Shown one piece after another: positions 7,750 to 13,340 of a stretch of DNA of 13,740 nucleotides. The position numbers and the translations under genes are program-made. Position 1 is the first letter of the stretch, and the number at the start of each line of letters is the position of its first letter. This DNA is from Spirochaetota bacterium (GTDB lineage: Bacteria > Spirochaetota > UBA4802 > UBA5368): the NCBI GenBank assembly GCA_017998475.1, contig JAGODA010000049.1, positions 1 to 13,740 on the forward strand, written 5' to 3'. The notes below the pieces were generated by a model that was not told the origin of the DNA, did no database searches, and was given only the letters and a program-made list of their open reading frames with translations.

Positions 7750-8541
7750 TCATTTTTCAAGCACTATTCTTTCCACGGAAAGGGCCCTGCCCTCATCCGA
7801 AAACCGGAACACGGCGCCGTTCAGCTTTTCGTTTCCCGTGGCGACATCGTACTTTATCTTCGTGAGCCGCAGGAAACGCAACACCGACTTCTCCCTGTCC
7901 ATGCCGATCACCGAGTTGAACGAGCCGCTCATGCCGATGTCGGTGATGTAGGCCGTTCCGCCCGGCTGGATCTCCTCGTCGGCGGTCTGGACATGGGTGT
8001 GCGTACCGAACACCGCCGACGCCCTGCCGTCCGCGTACCAGCCGAACGCCCTCTTTTCCGAGGTCGCCTCGGCGTGAAAATCCACGATAAGTATATCGGC
8101 TTTCCCGGAGACGTCCAGAAATATCCTGTCAAAGGCCCTGAACGGGCAGTCGAGCGGCGCCATGTGCACACGCCCCATGAGGTTGGCCACACACACCTTT
8201 CTGCCGCCGCGTTTCGACTCGTAAATACCGTGGCCGCGGCCCGCCACCCCTTCGGGGTAATTACCCGGGCGCAGCAGGCGCGGCTCCGTGTCGATAATCT
8301 TCCCTATTTCCTTATTGTCCCACACGTGGTTTCCGGTGGTTATGACGTCGATTCCCAGCGCCAGGAACTCCTCCACTACGCCGGGGGTGATGGCGTTGCC
8401 GCCGGCGGCGTTCTCCCCGTTGGCGATAACAAAATCCACCTGGAAACGCTCGCGGAGCGACGGAAGCAGGTCGCGCACGACGCTACGCCCGGGCTTTCCC
8501 ACGATATCGCCTATGGCGAGGACTGTAAATGGTGTTTCCAT
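7750..8541 (-). CDS. ymdB: YmdB-family metallophosphoesterase (TIGR00282)
   Basis: This is a dinuclear-metal phosphoesterase. In Bacillus subtilis, YmdB hydrolyses 2',3'- and 3',5'-cyclic nucleotides and affects biofilm formation, motility and RNase Y-linked RNA turnover. The metal and catalytic motifs are intact: GDIVGKPGR (D12), NGENAAGG (residues 41-48), TTGNHVWD (N71, H72), DFHAEATSEK (H156) and GTHTHVQTADE (H181, H183), with DIGMSG after them. The 263-residue length is normal. It follows rny, a common gene order, but the two are separated by the 58-bp palindrome at 8561-8618. There is no Shine-Dalgarno sequence before the ATG at 8541. The preceding 19 bases are an A/C/T-rich stretch right after the hairpin, so initiation may depend on how that structure is handled. 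Confidence 0.96.
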   Translation of the reverse strand: METPFTVLAIGDIVGKPGRSVVRDLLPSLRERFQVDFVIANGENAAGGNAITPGVVEEFLALGIDVITTGNHVWDNKEIGKIIDTEPRLLRPGNYPEGVAGRGHGIYESKRGGRKVCVANLMGRVHMAPLDCPFRAFDRIFLDVSGKADILIVDFHAEATSEKRAFGWYADGRASAVFGTHTHVQTADEEIQPGGTAYITDIGMSGSFNSVIGMDREKSVLRFLRLTKIKYDVATGNEKLNGAVFRFSDEGRALSVERIVLEK

Positions 8542-8560
8542 GGTGTTGTATTGATATGAA

Positions 8561-8618
8561 CGCGGGGCGCACGGTGAAGGCGCGGATTCGAATCCACGCC
8601 TTCACCGTGCGCCCCGCG
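8561..8618 (-). repeat. 58-bp near-perfect palindrome between rny and ymdB
   Basis: Two 22-bp arms (8561-8582 and 8597-8618) are exact reverse complements. The 14 bases between them contain a 12-bp perfect palindrome, GGATTCGAATCC (8584-8595). Only the pair 8583/8596 (C and A on the plus strand) breaks the symmetry. In the minus-strand transcript that pair is G and U, so the hairpin can be paired along its whole length, about 27 bp with a 4-base loop. It begins 5 bases after the rny stop and ends 19 bases before ymdB. No T tract follows, so it is not a typical terminator. It could be an RNase processing site, an mRNA 3'-end stabiliser or a dispersed palindromic repeat. Confidence 0.9.
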
Positions 8619-8623
8619 ATCGA

Positions 8624-10159
8624 TCACTTCGCGTATTCGACGATCCGCGTCTCGCGGATGACCGTGACCCTCACGATGCCCGGGTATTTGAGTTCGGACT
8701 CTATCTTCTGCGCTATTTCGCGCGCGAGGATCTCCGCCCGCTCGTCGGTCACCGTGTCGTTCGCCACCAGCACGCGGAGCTCGCGGCCGGCCTGGATGGC
8801 GTAGCACTTGTCCACGCCCTTGAATCCCGAGGCGATCGCCTCCAGGTTATCCAGCCGCTTGACATAGGTGTCCAGCGACTCCCGCCTGGCCCCGGGCCGC
8901 GAGGCCGATATGGCATCCGCGACCTGTATGAGGACGGCCTCGAAGCTTTCCGGCTCCTTGTCGAAGTGGTGCGACGCGATGATGTTGAGCACCTTCTCCG
9001 ATTCGCCGAACTTACGCGCCATCTCCGCGCCGACAACCGCGTGCGCCCCCTCGCCCTCGACGATGCTGCCCTTGCCTATATCGTGCAGAAGACCCGCCCG
9101 TTTGGCGAGCATCACATCCAGCTGGAGCTCGCCCGCCATGATACCGGCGAGATTGGCGACCTCCTTGCTGTGCGAGAGGATGTTCTGTCCGTAACTGGAG
9201 CGATAGCGGAGCTTGCCCACGTGGTACAGGGCCTCCTTGGCAAGCCCGGGAATGCCCAGCTCGAAGGCGGCCTTTTCGCCCTCCTCCAGCATGTTCTCCT
9301 CGAGCTCCTGTGTCACCTTCTCGACGACCTCCTCGATGCGGGCGGGATGTATACGCCCGTTCTGGATGAGCCGCTCGAGCGAGAGCCGTGCGATTTCGCG
9401 CCGTACCGGATCGAATCCCGAGATCACAACGACCTCCGGCGTGTCGTCGATGATCATATCCACGCCGGTGAGATTTTCAAGCGTGCGGATGTTTCGGCCC
9501 TCGCGGCCGATGATGCGTCCCTTCATGTCGTCCGAGGGAAGCGAAACGGTGGTGATGGTGCATTCCGAGGTGAAATCGGACGCGTTTCGCTGAATGGCCG
9601 ACAGCACCACCTCCTTGGCCTTTTTCTCGGCCGTACGCTTGGCCTCCTCCTCTATCTTGTTGATCAGCTTGATCGACTCGAATCTGACATCGTTTTCCAG
9701 GTTCTTCAAAAGGAGCTGTTTGGCTTCCTCCGTGGTGAGCCCCGAGATGCGCTCGAGCTCCTTCTTGTGACGTTCCTGTTCGCGTTTTAACTCTTCTTCT
9801 TTTTCCTGATTTTCAAGCTCCCGTGCCTGCAGGGCCTTATCTCTTTTTTCGAGCTGGTCGGACTTGCCGTCGAGCGATTCCTCTTTCTGAACAAGGCGTT
9901 TTTCGATGCCCTGGAGCTCCTGACGCCGCTCGCGCATCTCCTTTTCAAAAAGGTTCTTTTCCTTGAGAAGCTGGTCTTTCGCCTCTATGAGCAGTTCCTT
10001 GCGCTTCGCCTCAGCTTCTCTAACGGCATCCTGTACCAGACGATGGGCGCGAGCCTCGGCCGAGGTGAGCTTCACCCTGCCGATGTACGCCCGTGCGAGA
10101 AATCCCGCGGCCCCCGCGACCGGGAGCGCCAAAACCAGGAGGATTGTCGAAATGCTCAT
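8624..10159 (-). CDS. rny: Ribonuclease Y
   Basis: RNase Y is the membrane-anchored endoribonuclease that starts mRNA decay in many bacteria lacking RNase E. The 511-residue protein has the family layout. An N-terminal membrane helix covers about residues 4-24, and a long charged coiled coil runs from about 35 to 190, rich in K, E, R and Q. A KH domain spans about 200-265 with GRIIGREGRNI (214-224). An HD domain carries LLHDIGKG (H359, D360), and the usual C-terminal domain ends RETRIVEYAK. The ATG at 10159 has a strong ribosome binding site, GGGGAGG, 6 bases upstream. Together with an AT-rich stretch before it, this suggests a separate start of expression from coaD-pta. Confidence 0.98.
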   Translation of the reverse strand: MSISTILLVLALPVAGAAGFLARAYIGRVKLTSAEARAHRLVQDAVREAEAKRKELLIEAKDQLLKEKNLFEKEMRERRQELQGIEKRLVQKEESLDGKSDQLEKRDKALQARELENQEKEEELKREQERHKKELERISGLTTEEAKQLLLKNLENDVRFESIKLINKIEEEAKRTAEKKAKEVVLSAIQRNASDFTSECTITTVSLPSDDMKGRIIGREGRNIRTLENLTGVDMIIDDTPEVVVISGFDPVRREIARLSLERLIQNGRIHPARIEEVVEKVTQELEENMLEEGEKAAFELGIPGLAKEALYHVGKLRYRSSYGQNILSHSKEVANLAGIMAGELQLDVMLAKRAGLLHDIGKGSIVEGEGAHAVVGAEMARKFGESEKVLNIIASHHFDKEPESFEAVLIQVADAISASRPGARRESLDTYVKRLDNLEAIASGFKGVDKCYAIQAGRELRVLVANDTVTDERAEILAREIAQKIESELKYPGIVRVTVIRETRIVEYAK

Positions 10160-10165
10160 AACGAT

Positions 10166-10172
10166 CCTCCCC
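10166..10172 (-). promoter_or_regulatory. Strong ribosome binding site of rny
   Basis: GGGGAGG on the minus strand lies 6 bases before the ATG at 10159 and fixes that start. A 10-bp palindrome, TTGATATCAA (10181-10190), lies 8 bases further upstream. It may be incidental. Confidence 0.8.
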
Positions 10173-10201
10173 TGTCTCTGTTGATATCAATCTTCATATT
10201 T

Positions 10202-10256
10202 AAAAAAAAGCCTTAGTACGCGATCCCCTTCCGAAACCGCCGGCGCCGCCGCCGGC
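10202..10256 (-). terminator. Possible terminator region after pta
   Basis: On the minus strand GCCGGCG-GCGG-CGCCGGC (10256-10239) forms a 7-bp GC stem just after the pta stop, and a run of eight T follows at 10209-10202. The T run is 29 bases from the stem instead of directly after it, so this is at best an unusual terminator. The T tract could instead belong to an rny promoter region. Confidence 0.3.
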
Positions 10257-10261
10257 CCGGA

Positions 10262-11215
10262 TCACGATTGCAGCTGGGTTATCAGCGCCAGGTTGACGAT
10301 GTCGTCCACCGTCGCCGCCCTCGAAATATCGTTGTACGGTCTGCCGAGCCCGTAAATGACCGGACCTATGACCCGCGCGCTGCCGAAATACTGGATCAGC
10401 TTAACGCCGATGTTGGCGCTGTCCAGGTTGGGGAACACGAGCACGTTCGCCCTTCCCTCAACCGGGCTGCCCGGCGCCTTCGACCCCGCCACCTCGGGCG
10501 ACAGCGCCGCGTCCAGCTGGAGCTCTCCGTCCACCACGATCTCCGGCATGCGTTCCCTCGCGCGCGCGGCCGCCAGCCTCATCTTGTCCACCGACCTGCC
10601 CGCTCCGCTCCCGCGGGTCGAGTAGGACAGAAACGCGATCCTGGGGCTCATCCCCAGAAAGCGTCGAGCGAACACGGCGGCCGCCTCCGCGATCTTGCAC
10701 AGCACGCCGGCTGTCGGGTCGGGATTGACGACAGGGTCCGCGATAATATACATCCCTTCGTCACCGTCCCGCGTCGTAACGACGCTGAAGGCCGTCACCA
10801 CACCCACCCGTCGATCGGCCTTGATGACGCTGATACCCGTCCTCAGGATATCGGCCGTCGTGGTGCGCACGCCTCCGATAAAACCGTCCACGACGCCCCG
10901 CCGAAGCATCAGCGCGCCGAGCACCACGGGATCGCGCATCGCCCGGTCGAGGATCTCGCCCTCCAGGCTCCCCAGACCCCGCGCGCGCCGGTACTCCTCC
11001 CGGTATCGCGCGTCCGCCGACAGCTCATCCGTGTCGGATACGGTTATGGGCCCGCCGGGCCCGGCGAGCGCTCCGGCGGCGCGTTCAATGAGCGCGCGAT
11101 CGCCGAACAAAACCGCCCTGCCGATCAGGCCGTCGCCCGCGAGTCGCACCACCGCATCGAGCACCCGCGGGTCGTCCCCTTCGGGGAAAACGACGCTCCG
11201 GGGGTTCGCCTTCAC
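10262..11215 (-). CDS. pta: Phosphate acetyltransferase Pta
   Basis: The enzyme interconverts acetyl-CoA and acetyl phosphate, the first step of the Pta-Ack acetate pathway. Family blocks are SVVFPEGDDPRVLDA near the start, GALMLRRGVVDGFIGG near residue 101, YIIADPVVNPDPTAG near 154, FLSYSTRGSG near 198, KMRLAAARARERMPEIVVDGELQLDAAL near 215, VLVFPNLDSANIGVKL and GPVIYGLGRPYNDISRAATVDDIVN at the end. The listed start is the GTG at 11215, which has no ribosome binding site. Eight further in-frame codons upstream read ILTRFSDR, matching the usual N-terminal helix of the family, and begin with ATA at 11239, 5 bases after a clear GGAGG. The true protein is probably 325 residues from that codon. 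No acetate kinase gene is seen next to it. Confidence 0.95.
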   Translation of the reverse strand: MKANPRSVVFPEGDDPRVLDAVVRLAGDGLIGRAVLFGDRALIERAAGALAGPGGPITVSDTDELSADARYREEYRRARGLGSLEGEILDRAMRDPVVLGALMLRRGVVDGFIGGVRTTTADILRTGISVIKADRRVGVVTAFSVVTTRDGDEGMYIIADPVVNPDPTAGVLCKIAEAAAVFARRFLGMSPRIAFLSYSTRGSGAGRSVDKMRLAAARARERMPEIVVDGELQLDAALSPEVAGSKAPGSPVEGRANVLVFPNLDSANIGVKLIQYFGSARVIGPVIYGLGRPYNDISRAATVDDIVNLALITQLQS

Positions 11216-11244
11216 GCGGTCGCTGAATCGCGTAAGTATCGTTG

Positions 11245-11249
11245 CCTCC
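11245..11249 (-). promoter_or_regulatory. Ribosome binding site placed for an ATA start of pta
   Basis: GGAGG on the minus strand is 5 bases before ATA (11239-11237) and 29 bases before the first conventional start, GTG at 11215. The spacing favours initiation at or near the ATA. The reading frame is open from the coaD stop at 11261 onward. Confidence 0.55.
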
Positions 11250-11260
11250 GATGCGCGGTC

Positions 11261-11749
11261 TTATTTCCGGCCGGAAAACCTTTGCTGGAGCTTTTCGTTG
11301 ACGAATTGGGGAACCAGAGAGGTGATGTCTCCTCCATAGCTGGCGACTTCCTTTACCATGTTGGAGGAAACGAAGGAATACTCGCTCTGGGCCATCAGAA
11401 ACACCGTTTCTATGCCGGGAGCGAGCTTTTTATTCATAAGGGCTATCGCGTACTCGTACTCGAAGTCGACGATCGCCCTCAACCCTCTGAAAATCAGAGA
11501 AACACCCTGGGCGCGGCAGAAATCTACGAGCAAACCCTCAAACGCGACCGTATCGACCGAACTTCCTTCACAGTGGCAGCAGCGCTCGAGCATCTCCAGC
11601 CGCTCCTGAACGGTGAAAAGCGGCTGCTTGGCGCTGTTTTTGGCAATGGCTATGATCAACCTGTCGCATATCTGCTTTGCTCTTTCAATTATGTCGAGGT
11701 GCCCATTGGTTAACGGATCGAAGGATCCGGGGTATATCCCAATTCGCAT
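11261..11749 (-). CDS. coaD: Phosphopantetheine adenylyltransferase CoaD
   Basis: The enzyme transfers AMP from ATP to 4'-phosphopantetheine, giving dephospho-CoA, the penultimate step of coenzyme A synthesis. The 162-residue protein is full length. The nucleotidyltransferase T/HxGH motif is in YPGSFDPLTNGHLDII (T14 to H17). The central RGLRAIVDFEYEYAIALMNKKL block and the second motif SEYSFVSSNMVKEVASYGGD near residue 122 are intact. The ATG at 11749 is the obvious start, though its ribosome binding site is weak (AAGGA about 15 bases upstream). It opens a two-gene unit with pta, 45 bases apart and in the same reading frame. The pairing supplies CoA for acetyl-CoA metabolism. Confidence 0.98.
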   Translation of the reverse strand: MRIGIYPGSFDPLTNGHLDIIERAKQICDRLIIAIAKNSAKQPLFTVQERLEMLERCCHCEGSSVDTVAFEGLLVDFCRAQGVSLIFRGLRAIVDFEYEYAIALMNKKLAPGIETVFLMAQSEYSFVSSNMVKEVASYGGDITSLVPQFVNEKLQQRFSGRK

Positions 11750-11782
11750 AAAAAGTCAACCAATCCTTTTCCGGCTGCTACA

Positions 11783-11810
11783 AGTAAATACTCTATAAAA
11801 TATTTGTCAA
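11783..11810 (-). promoter_or_regulatory. Probable sigma-70-type promoter of coaD
   Basis: On the minus strand a perfect TTGACA (11810-11805) is followed after 16 bases by TTTACT (11788-11783, 4 of 6 matches to the -10 consensus). It lies in a strikingly AT-rich stretch of an otherwise GC-rich region. Transcription would start near 11776, giving a leader of about 26 bases before coaD. Confidence 0.45.
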
Positions 11811-11840
11811 GAAATAAGTGCCCGGCCGGCGAGCGTTCGC

Positions 11841-12371
11841 TCAATTTTTATGCATGAGCGCGTAGTGGCTCCTCCCTCCCCGGGAAAAATATGTCACGGC
11901 GCCCGCATAGCGCTTCCGCCAGTAATCGTTGTCCAGCCGCGCGAACGATACACGCTTGCCGCTGCTCGGGGCATGGATGAAGGATTCGCCTCCCGCGTAT
12001 ATGCCGACATGGGAGATCCTCCCGCCCCGTATGGAGAAGAACACCAGGTCTCCCGGCCTGAGGGAACGGCGCGATACCGGCCTGCCCGAGCGGTACTGTT
12101 CCGCCGTCGCGCGCGGGAGCCTGAGTCCGTTTCGATCGTACACGTACATCACGAAGCCGGAACAGTCGAACCCGTCGGGGCTCTCGCCGCCGTAGCGGTA
12201 GGGAACGCCGAGATAGCGTTTCGCGGTCTCCACAACCTGGCCGCGTCGACCCTCGGCGAGCGATCCGGTGCCCGTCCTTACGTGCGGGGGCGAGCAGAAC
12301 AGCACTCCCGTCAGGCCGGCGGAGAGCACAATTATGGAAAGCCGCCGGAAAGTTGGTCGATAAGTTCTCAT
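11841..12371 (-). CDS. Secreted NlpC/P60 cell-wall hydrolase, possible lipoprotein
   Basis: NlpC/P60 proteins are cysteine peptidases that cut peptide bonds in peptidoglycan stems, usually D-gamma-Glu to diaminopimelate. The 176-residue protein has a basic n-region and a hydrophobic segment ending GVLFC at Cys26. This could be a relaxed lipobox, though Phe before the Cys is unusual. The catalytic domain starts near residue 45 and has all three active-site positions: Cys70 in GFDCSGFVMYVY, His121 in SHVGIY and His133 in FIHAPSSGK, with RPGDLVFF between them. There is no visible ribosome binding site at the ATG at 12371. The leader upstream can form two overlapping hairpins. The protein probably acts in the periplasm on cell-wall remodelling. 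Confidence 0.93.
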   Translation of the reverse strand: MRTYRPTFRRLSIIVLSAGLTGVLFCSPPHVRTGTGSLAEGRRGQVVETAKRYLGVPYRYGGESPDGFDCSGFVMYVYDRNGLRLPRATAEQYRSGRPVSRRSLRPGDLVFFSIRGGRISHVGIYAGGESFIHAPSSGKRVSFARLDNDYWRKRYAGAVTYFSRGGRSHYALMHKN

Positions 12372-12382
12372 GGTCTATTAAT

Positions 12383-12430
12383 CGGTACGGGGATGGGGCG
12401 ACTCAAGTCCTCGTACCGTGCGCGGGACTT
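12383..12430 (-). promoter_or_regulatory. Two overlapping, mutually exclusive hairpins before the NlpC/P60 gene
   Basis: Pairing 1: the 11-base arms 12383-12393 and 12408-12418 (CGGTACG and CGTACCG cores) pair with one mismatch around a 14-base loop. Pairing 2: AAGTCC at 12405-12410 and GGACTT at 12425-12430 pair perfectly around a 14-base loop. They share 12408-12410 and pairing 2 places one arm of pairing 1 in its loop, so both cannot form together. A further CGTACC at 12462-12467, by the upstream stop codon, could compete as well. The layout resembles an attenuator, but no U tract follows. Confidence 0.35.
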
Positions 12431-12467
12431 TTCACGGCGGGAATCGGGCGGTGCGGCCCGGCGTACC

Positions 12468-13031
12468 TTAAACCTCGAGGCCCGCCGGATCGATTGAGAG
12501 TGATTCGAGGAATTCGCGCAGTTTCTCCTTGATGGCGTCGGGCGTCTCTTCGAAGGCGCCGATGTCGAAAACAGGCACCTTGAACTTCTGGGCGATTTTC
12601 AGCGCCTGGCCGGTCCCGCCCTTCTGTTTGCCGCCTCCGGTATAGCAGACCACGAAGGCCGACGGTTTCTTGAGGTCTTCGCCCATAATGACGTGCGCGT
12701 AACGCGCGGCGCACTTCTTGGCGGAATCGCCGAGGGTAACCCATGCCGGATTGAACGCCGAGGCTACTGACAGCGCGCGTTCGCTGACCGCGTACAACGG
12801 CGAGTTGTTGCCGTTGAATCCCCTCCAGGGGAGAAAAATCTCTTTCTTTCCGGCCGCCGAGTCGCATCCGCGCTCGAAAGCGACGCTGCATCCCTCCGCA
12901 CCGCCCGAACGCAGCACATAGCCCTTCGACGCCATGAAGGCGCCGATCTTCTCGACGATGGCGATGATGGCCGCGGGCGCCTCCCGCGCTCCAATTCCCG
13001 TATACACGATATTCGCTCCGTCATTGCCCAT
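12468..13031 (-). CDS. Standalone SLOG-domain protein (DprA/LOG-like Rossmann fold)
   Basis: The 187-residue soluble protein has the features of a single SLOG-type Rossmann domain: a first strand and loop IVYTGIGAREAP (residues 8-19), the glycine-rich YVLRSGGAEGCSVAFERG (38-55), EIFLPWRGFNGN (64-75), and a second half with PSAFVVCYTGGGKQKGGTGQALKIAQKFKVPVFDI (123-157). SLOG proteins bind nucleotides or nucleotide-derived ligands. Relatives include DprA, LOG phosphoribohydrolases and sensor domains of some defence systems. From memory, compact proteins with this YTGIG...LRSGGA...LPW pattern occur in bacteria and phages with no assigned role. The ATG at 13031 has GGAGG 6 bases upstream. It lacks the other domains of DprA, and its substrate is unknown. 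Confidence 0.8.
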   Translation of the reverse strand: MGNDGANIVYTGIGAREAPAAIIAIVEKIGAFMASKGYVLRSGGAEGCSVAFERGCDSAAGKKEIFLPWRGFNGNNSPLYAVSERALSVASAFNPAWVTLGDSAKKCAARYAHVIMGEDLKKPSAFVVCYTGGGKQKGGTGQALKIAQKFKVPVFDIGAFEETPDAIKEKLREFLESLSIDPAGLEV

Positions 13032-13037
13032 AGGCGT

Positions 13038-13042
13038 CCTCC
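13038..13042 (-). promoter_or_regulatory. Ribosome binding site of the SLOG gene
   Basis: GGAGG on the minus strand, 6 bases before the ATG at 13031, supports that start. Confidence 0.75.
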
Positions 13043-13054
13043 ATATCAGTATTA

Positions 13055-13080
13055 AGTATAGCCCGAACCGGACGCGGTTC
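13055..13080 (-). promoter_or_regulatory. Possible -10 box and operator-like repeat for the SLOG gene
   Basis: TATACT on the minus strand (13060-13055) matches the -10 consensus at 5 of 6 positions and lies 24 bases before the ATG. Four bases upstream, GAACCG-GACG-CGGTTC (13065-13080) is a perfect 6-bp inverted repeat filling the spacer where a -35 would be approached. No good -35 is seen, which fits a regulated promoter but does not prove it. Confidence 0.35.
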
Positions 13081-13253
13081 CTGTATTATTTTCGGCTTTT
13101 TGTAGTAAAATATACCCACCATTTGTGCCCCGAAACGATATAAACCATGTATTTTGCCGGAGGTCCATAAAAACTCTCCGCCCTCCAAAAATTACTTTAC
13201 GAAGCCGTTCTAAGTCTGCTTATATAACAGACCCGCCGATTAACCGGCAGGAA

Positions 13254-13318
13254 CGCCGCGCGAAGCGCGGCGACGCGGTGCTCGCGAACGGTATCGTTAA
13301 ATCTTCCGCTGCGCGGAA
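13254..13318 (+). promoter_or_regulatory. Cluster of hairpins in the ROK gene leader
   Basis: CGCCGCGC-GAA-GCGCGGCG (13254-13272) is a perfect 8-bp stem closed by a GAA triloop. Its GCGAAGC core is known as an exceptionally stable mini-hairpin. AACG-GTAT-CGTT (13287-13298) and TTCCGC-TGC-GCGGAA (13304-13318) follow before the GGTGG ribosome binding site at 13332-13336. The series may be a structured 5' leader. Confidence 0.4.
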
Positions 13319-13340
13319 TCCTTTCCCGGATGGTGGACTC

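Larger units (their letters stand above)
13032..13340. other. Divergent intergenic region between the SLOG and ROK genes
   Basis: This 309-base stretch holds no convincing gene. Its left part is AT-rich, with the SLOG ribosome binding site and -10 box. The middle contains TATATAAC at 13221-13228, a possible -10 for the ROK gene with only a poor -35. The right part is GC-rich and carries several short stem-loops at 13254-13272, 13287-13298 and 13304-13318, just before the ROK start. Confidence 0.6.

Noticed and set aside
8584..8595. GGATTCGAATCC resembling a tRNA T arm
   Set aside because: The TTCGAAT loop is not flanked by a proper 5-bp T stem, and no acceptor, D or anticodon arms are present. 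It is the centre of the 58-bp palindrome.
10268..11713. Long open frame of 481 codons on the plus strand
   Set aside because: It lies antisense to pta and coaD, both unmistakable, and its translation is rich in Arg, His and Pro with no recognisable domain. It is a by-product of GC-rich codon use.
11831..11848. GAGCG-TT-CGCTC followed by a T run as a plus-strand terminator
   Set aside because: The loop is only 2 bases, no plus-strand gene ends here, and it overlaps the end of the NlpC/P60 gene.
13159..13340. In-frame 58-codon extension upstream of the ROK ATG, with GGAGG at 13159-13163
   Set aside because: The only codon near that GGAGG is an ATA at 3-base spacing, and ROK proteins normally begin at the DIGGT segment, exactly as the ATG at 13341 gives. 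The open frame is probably chance.
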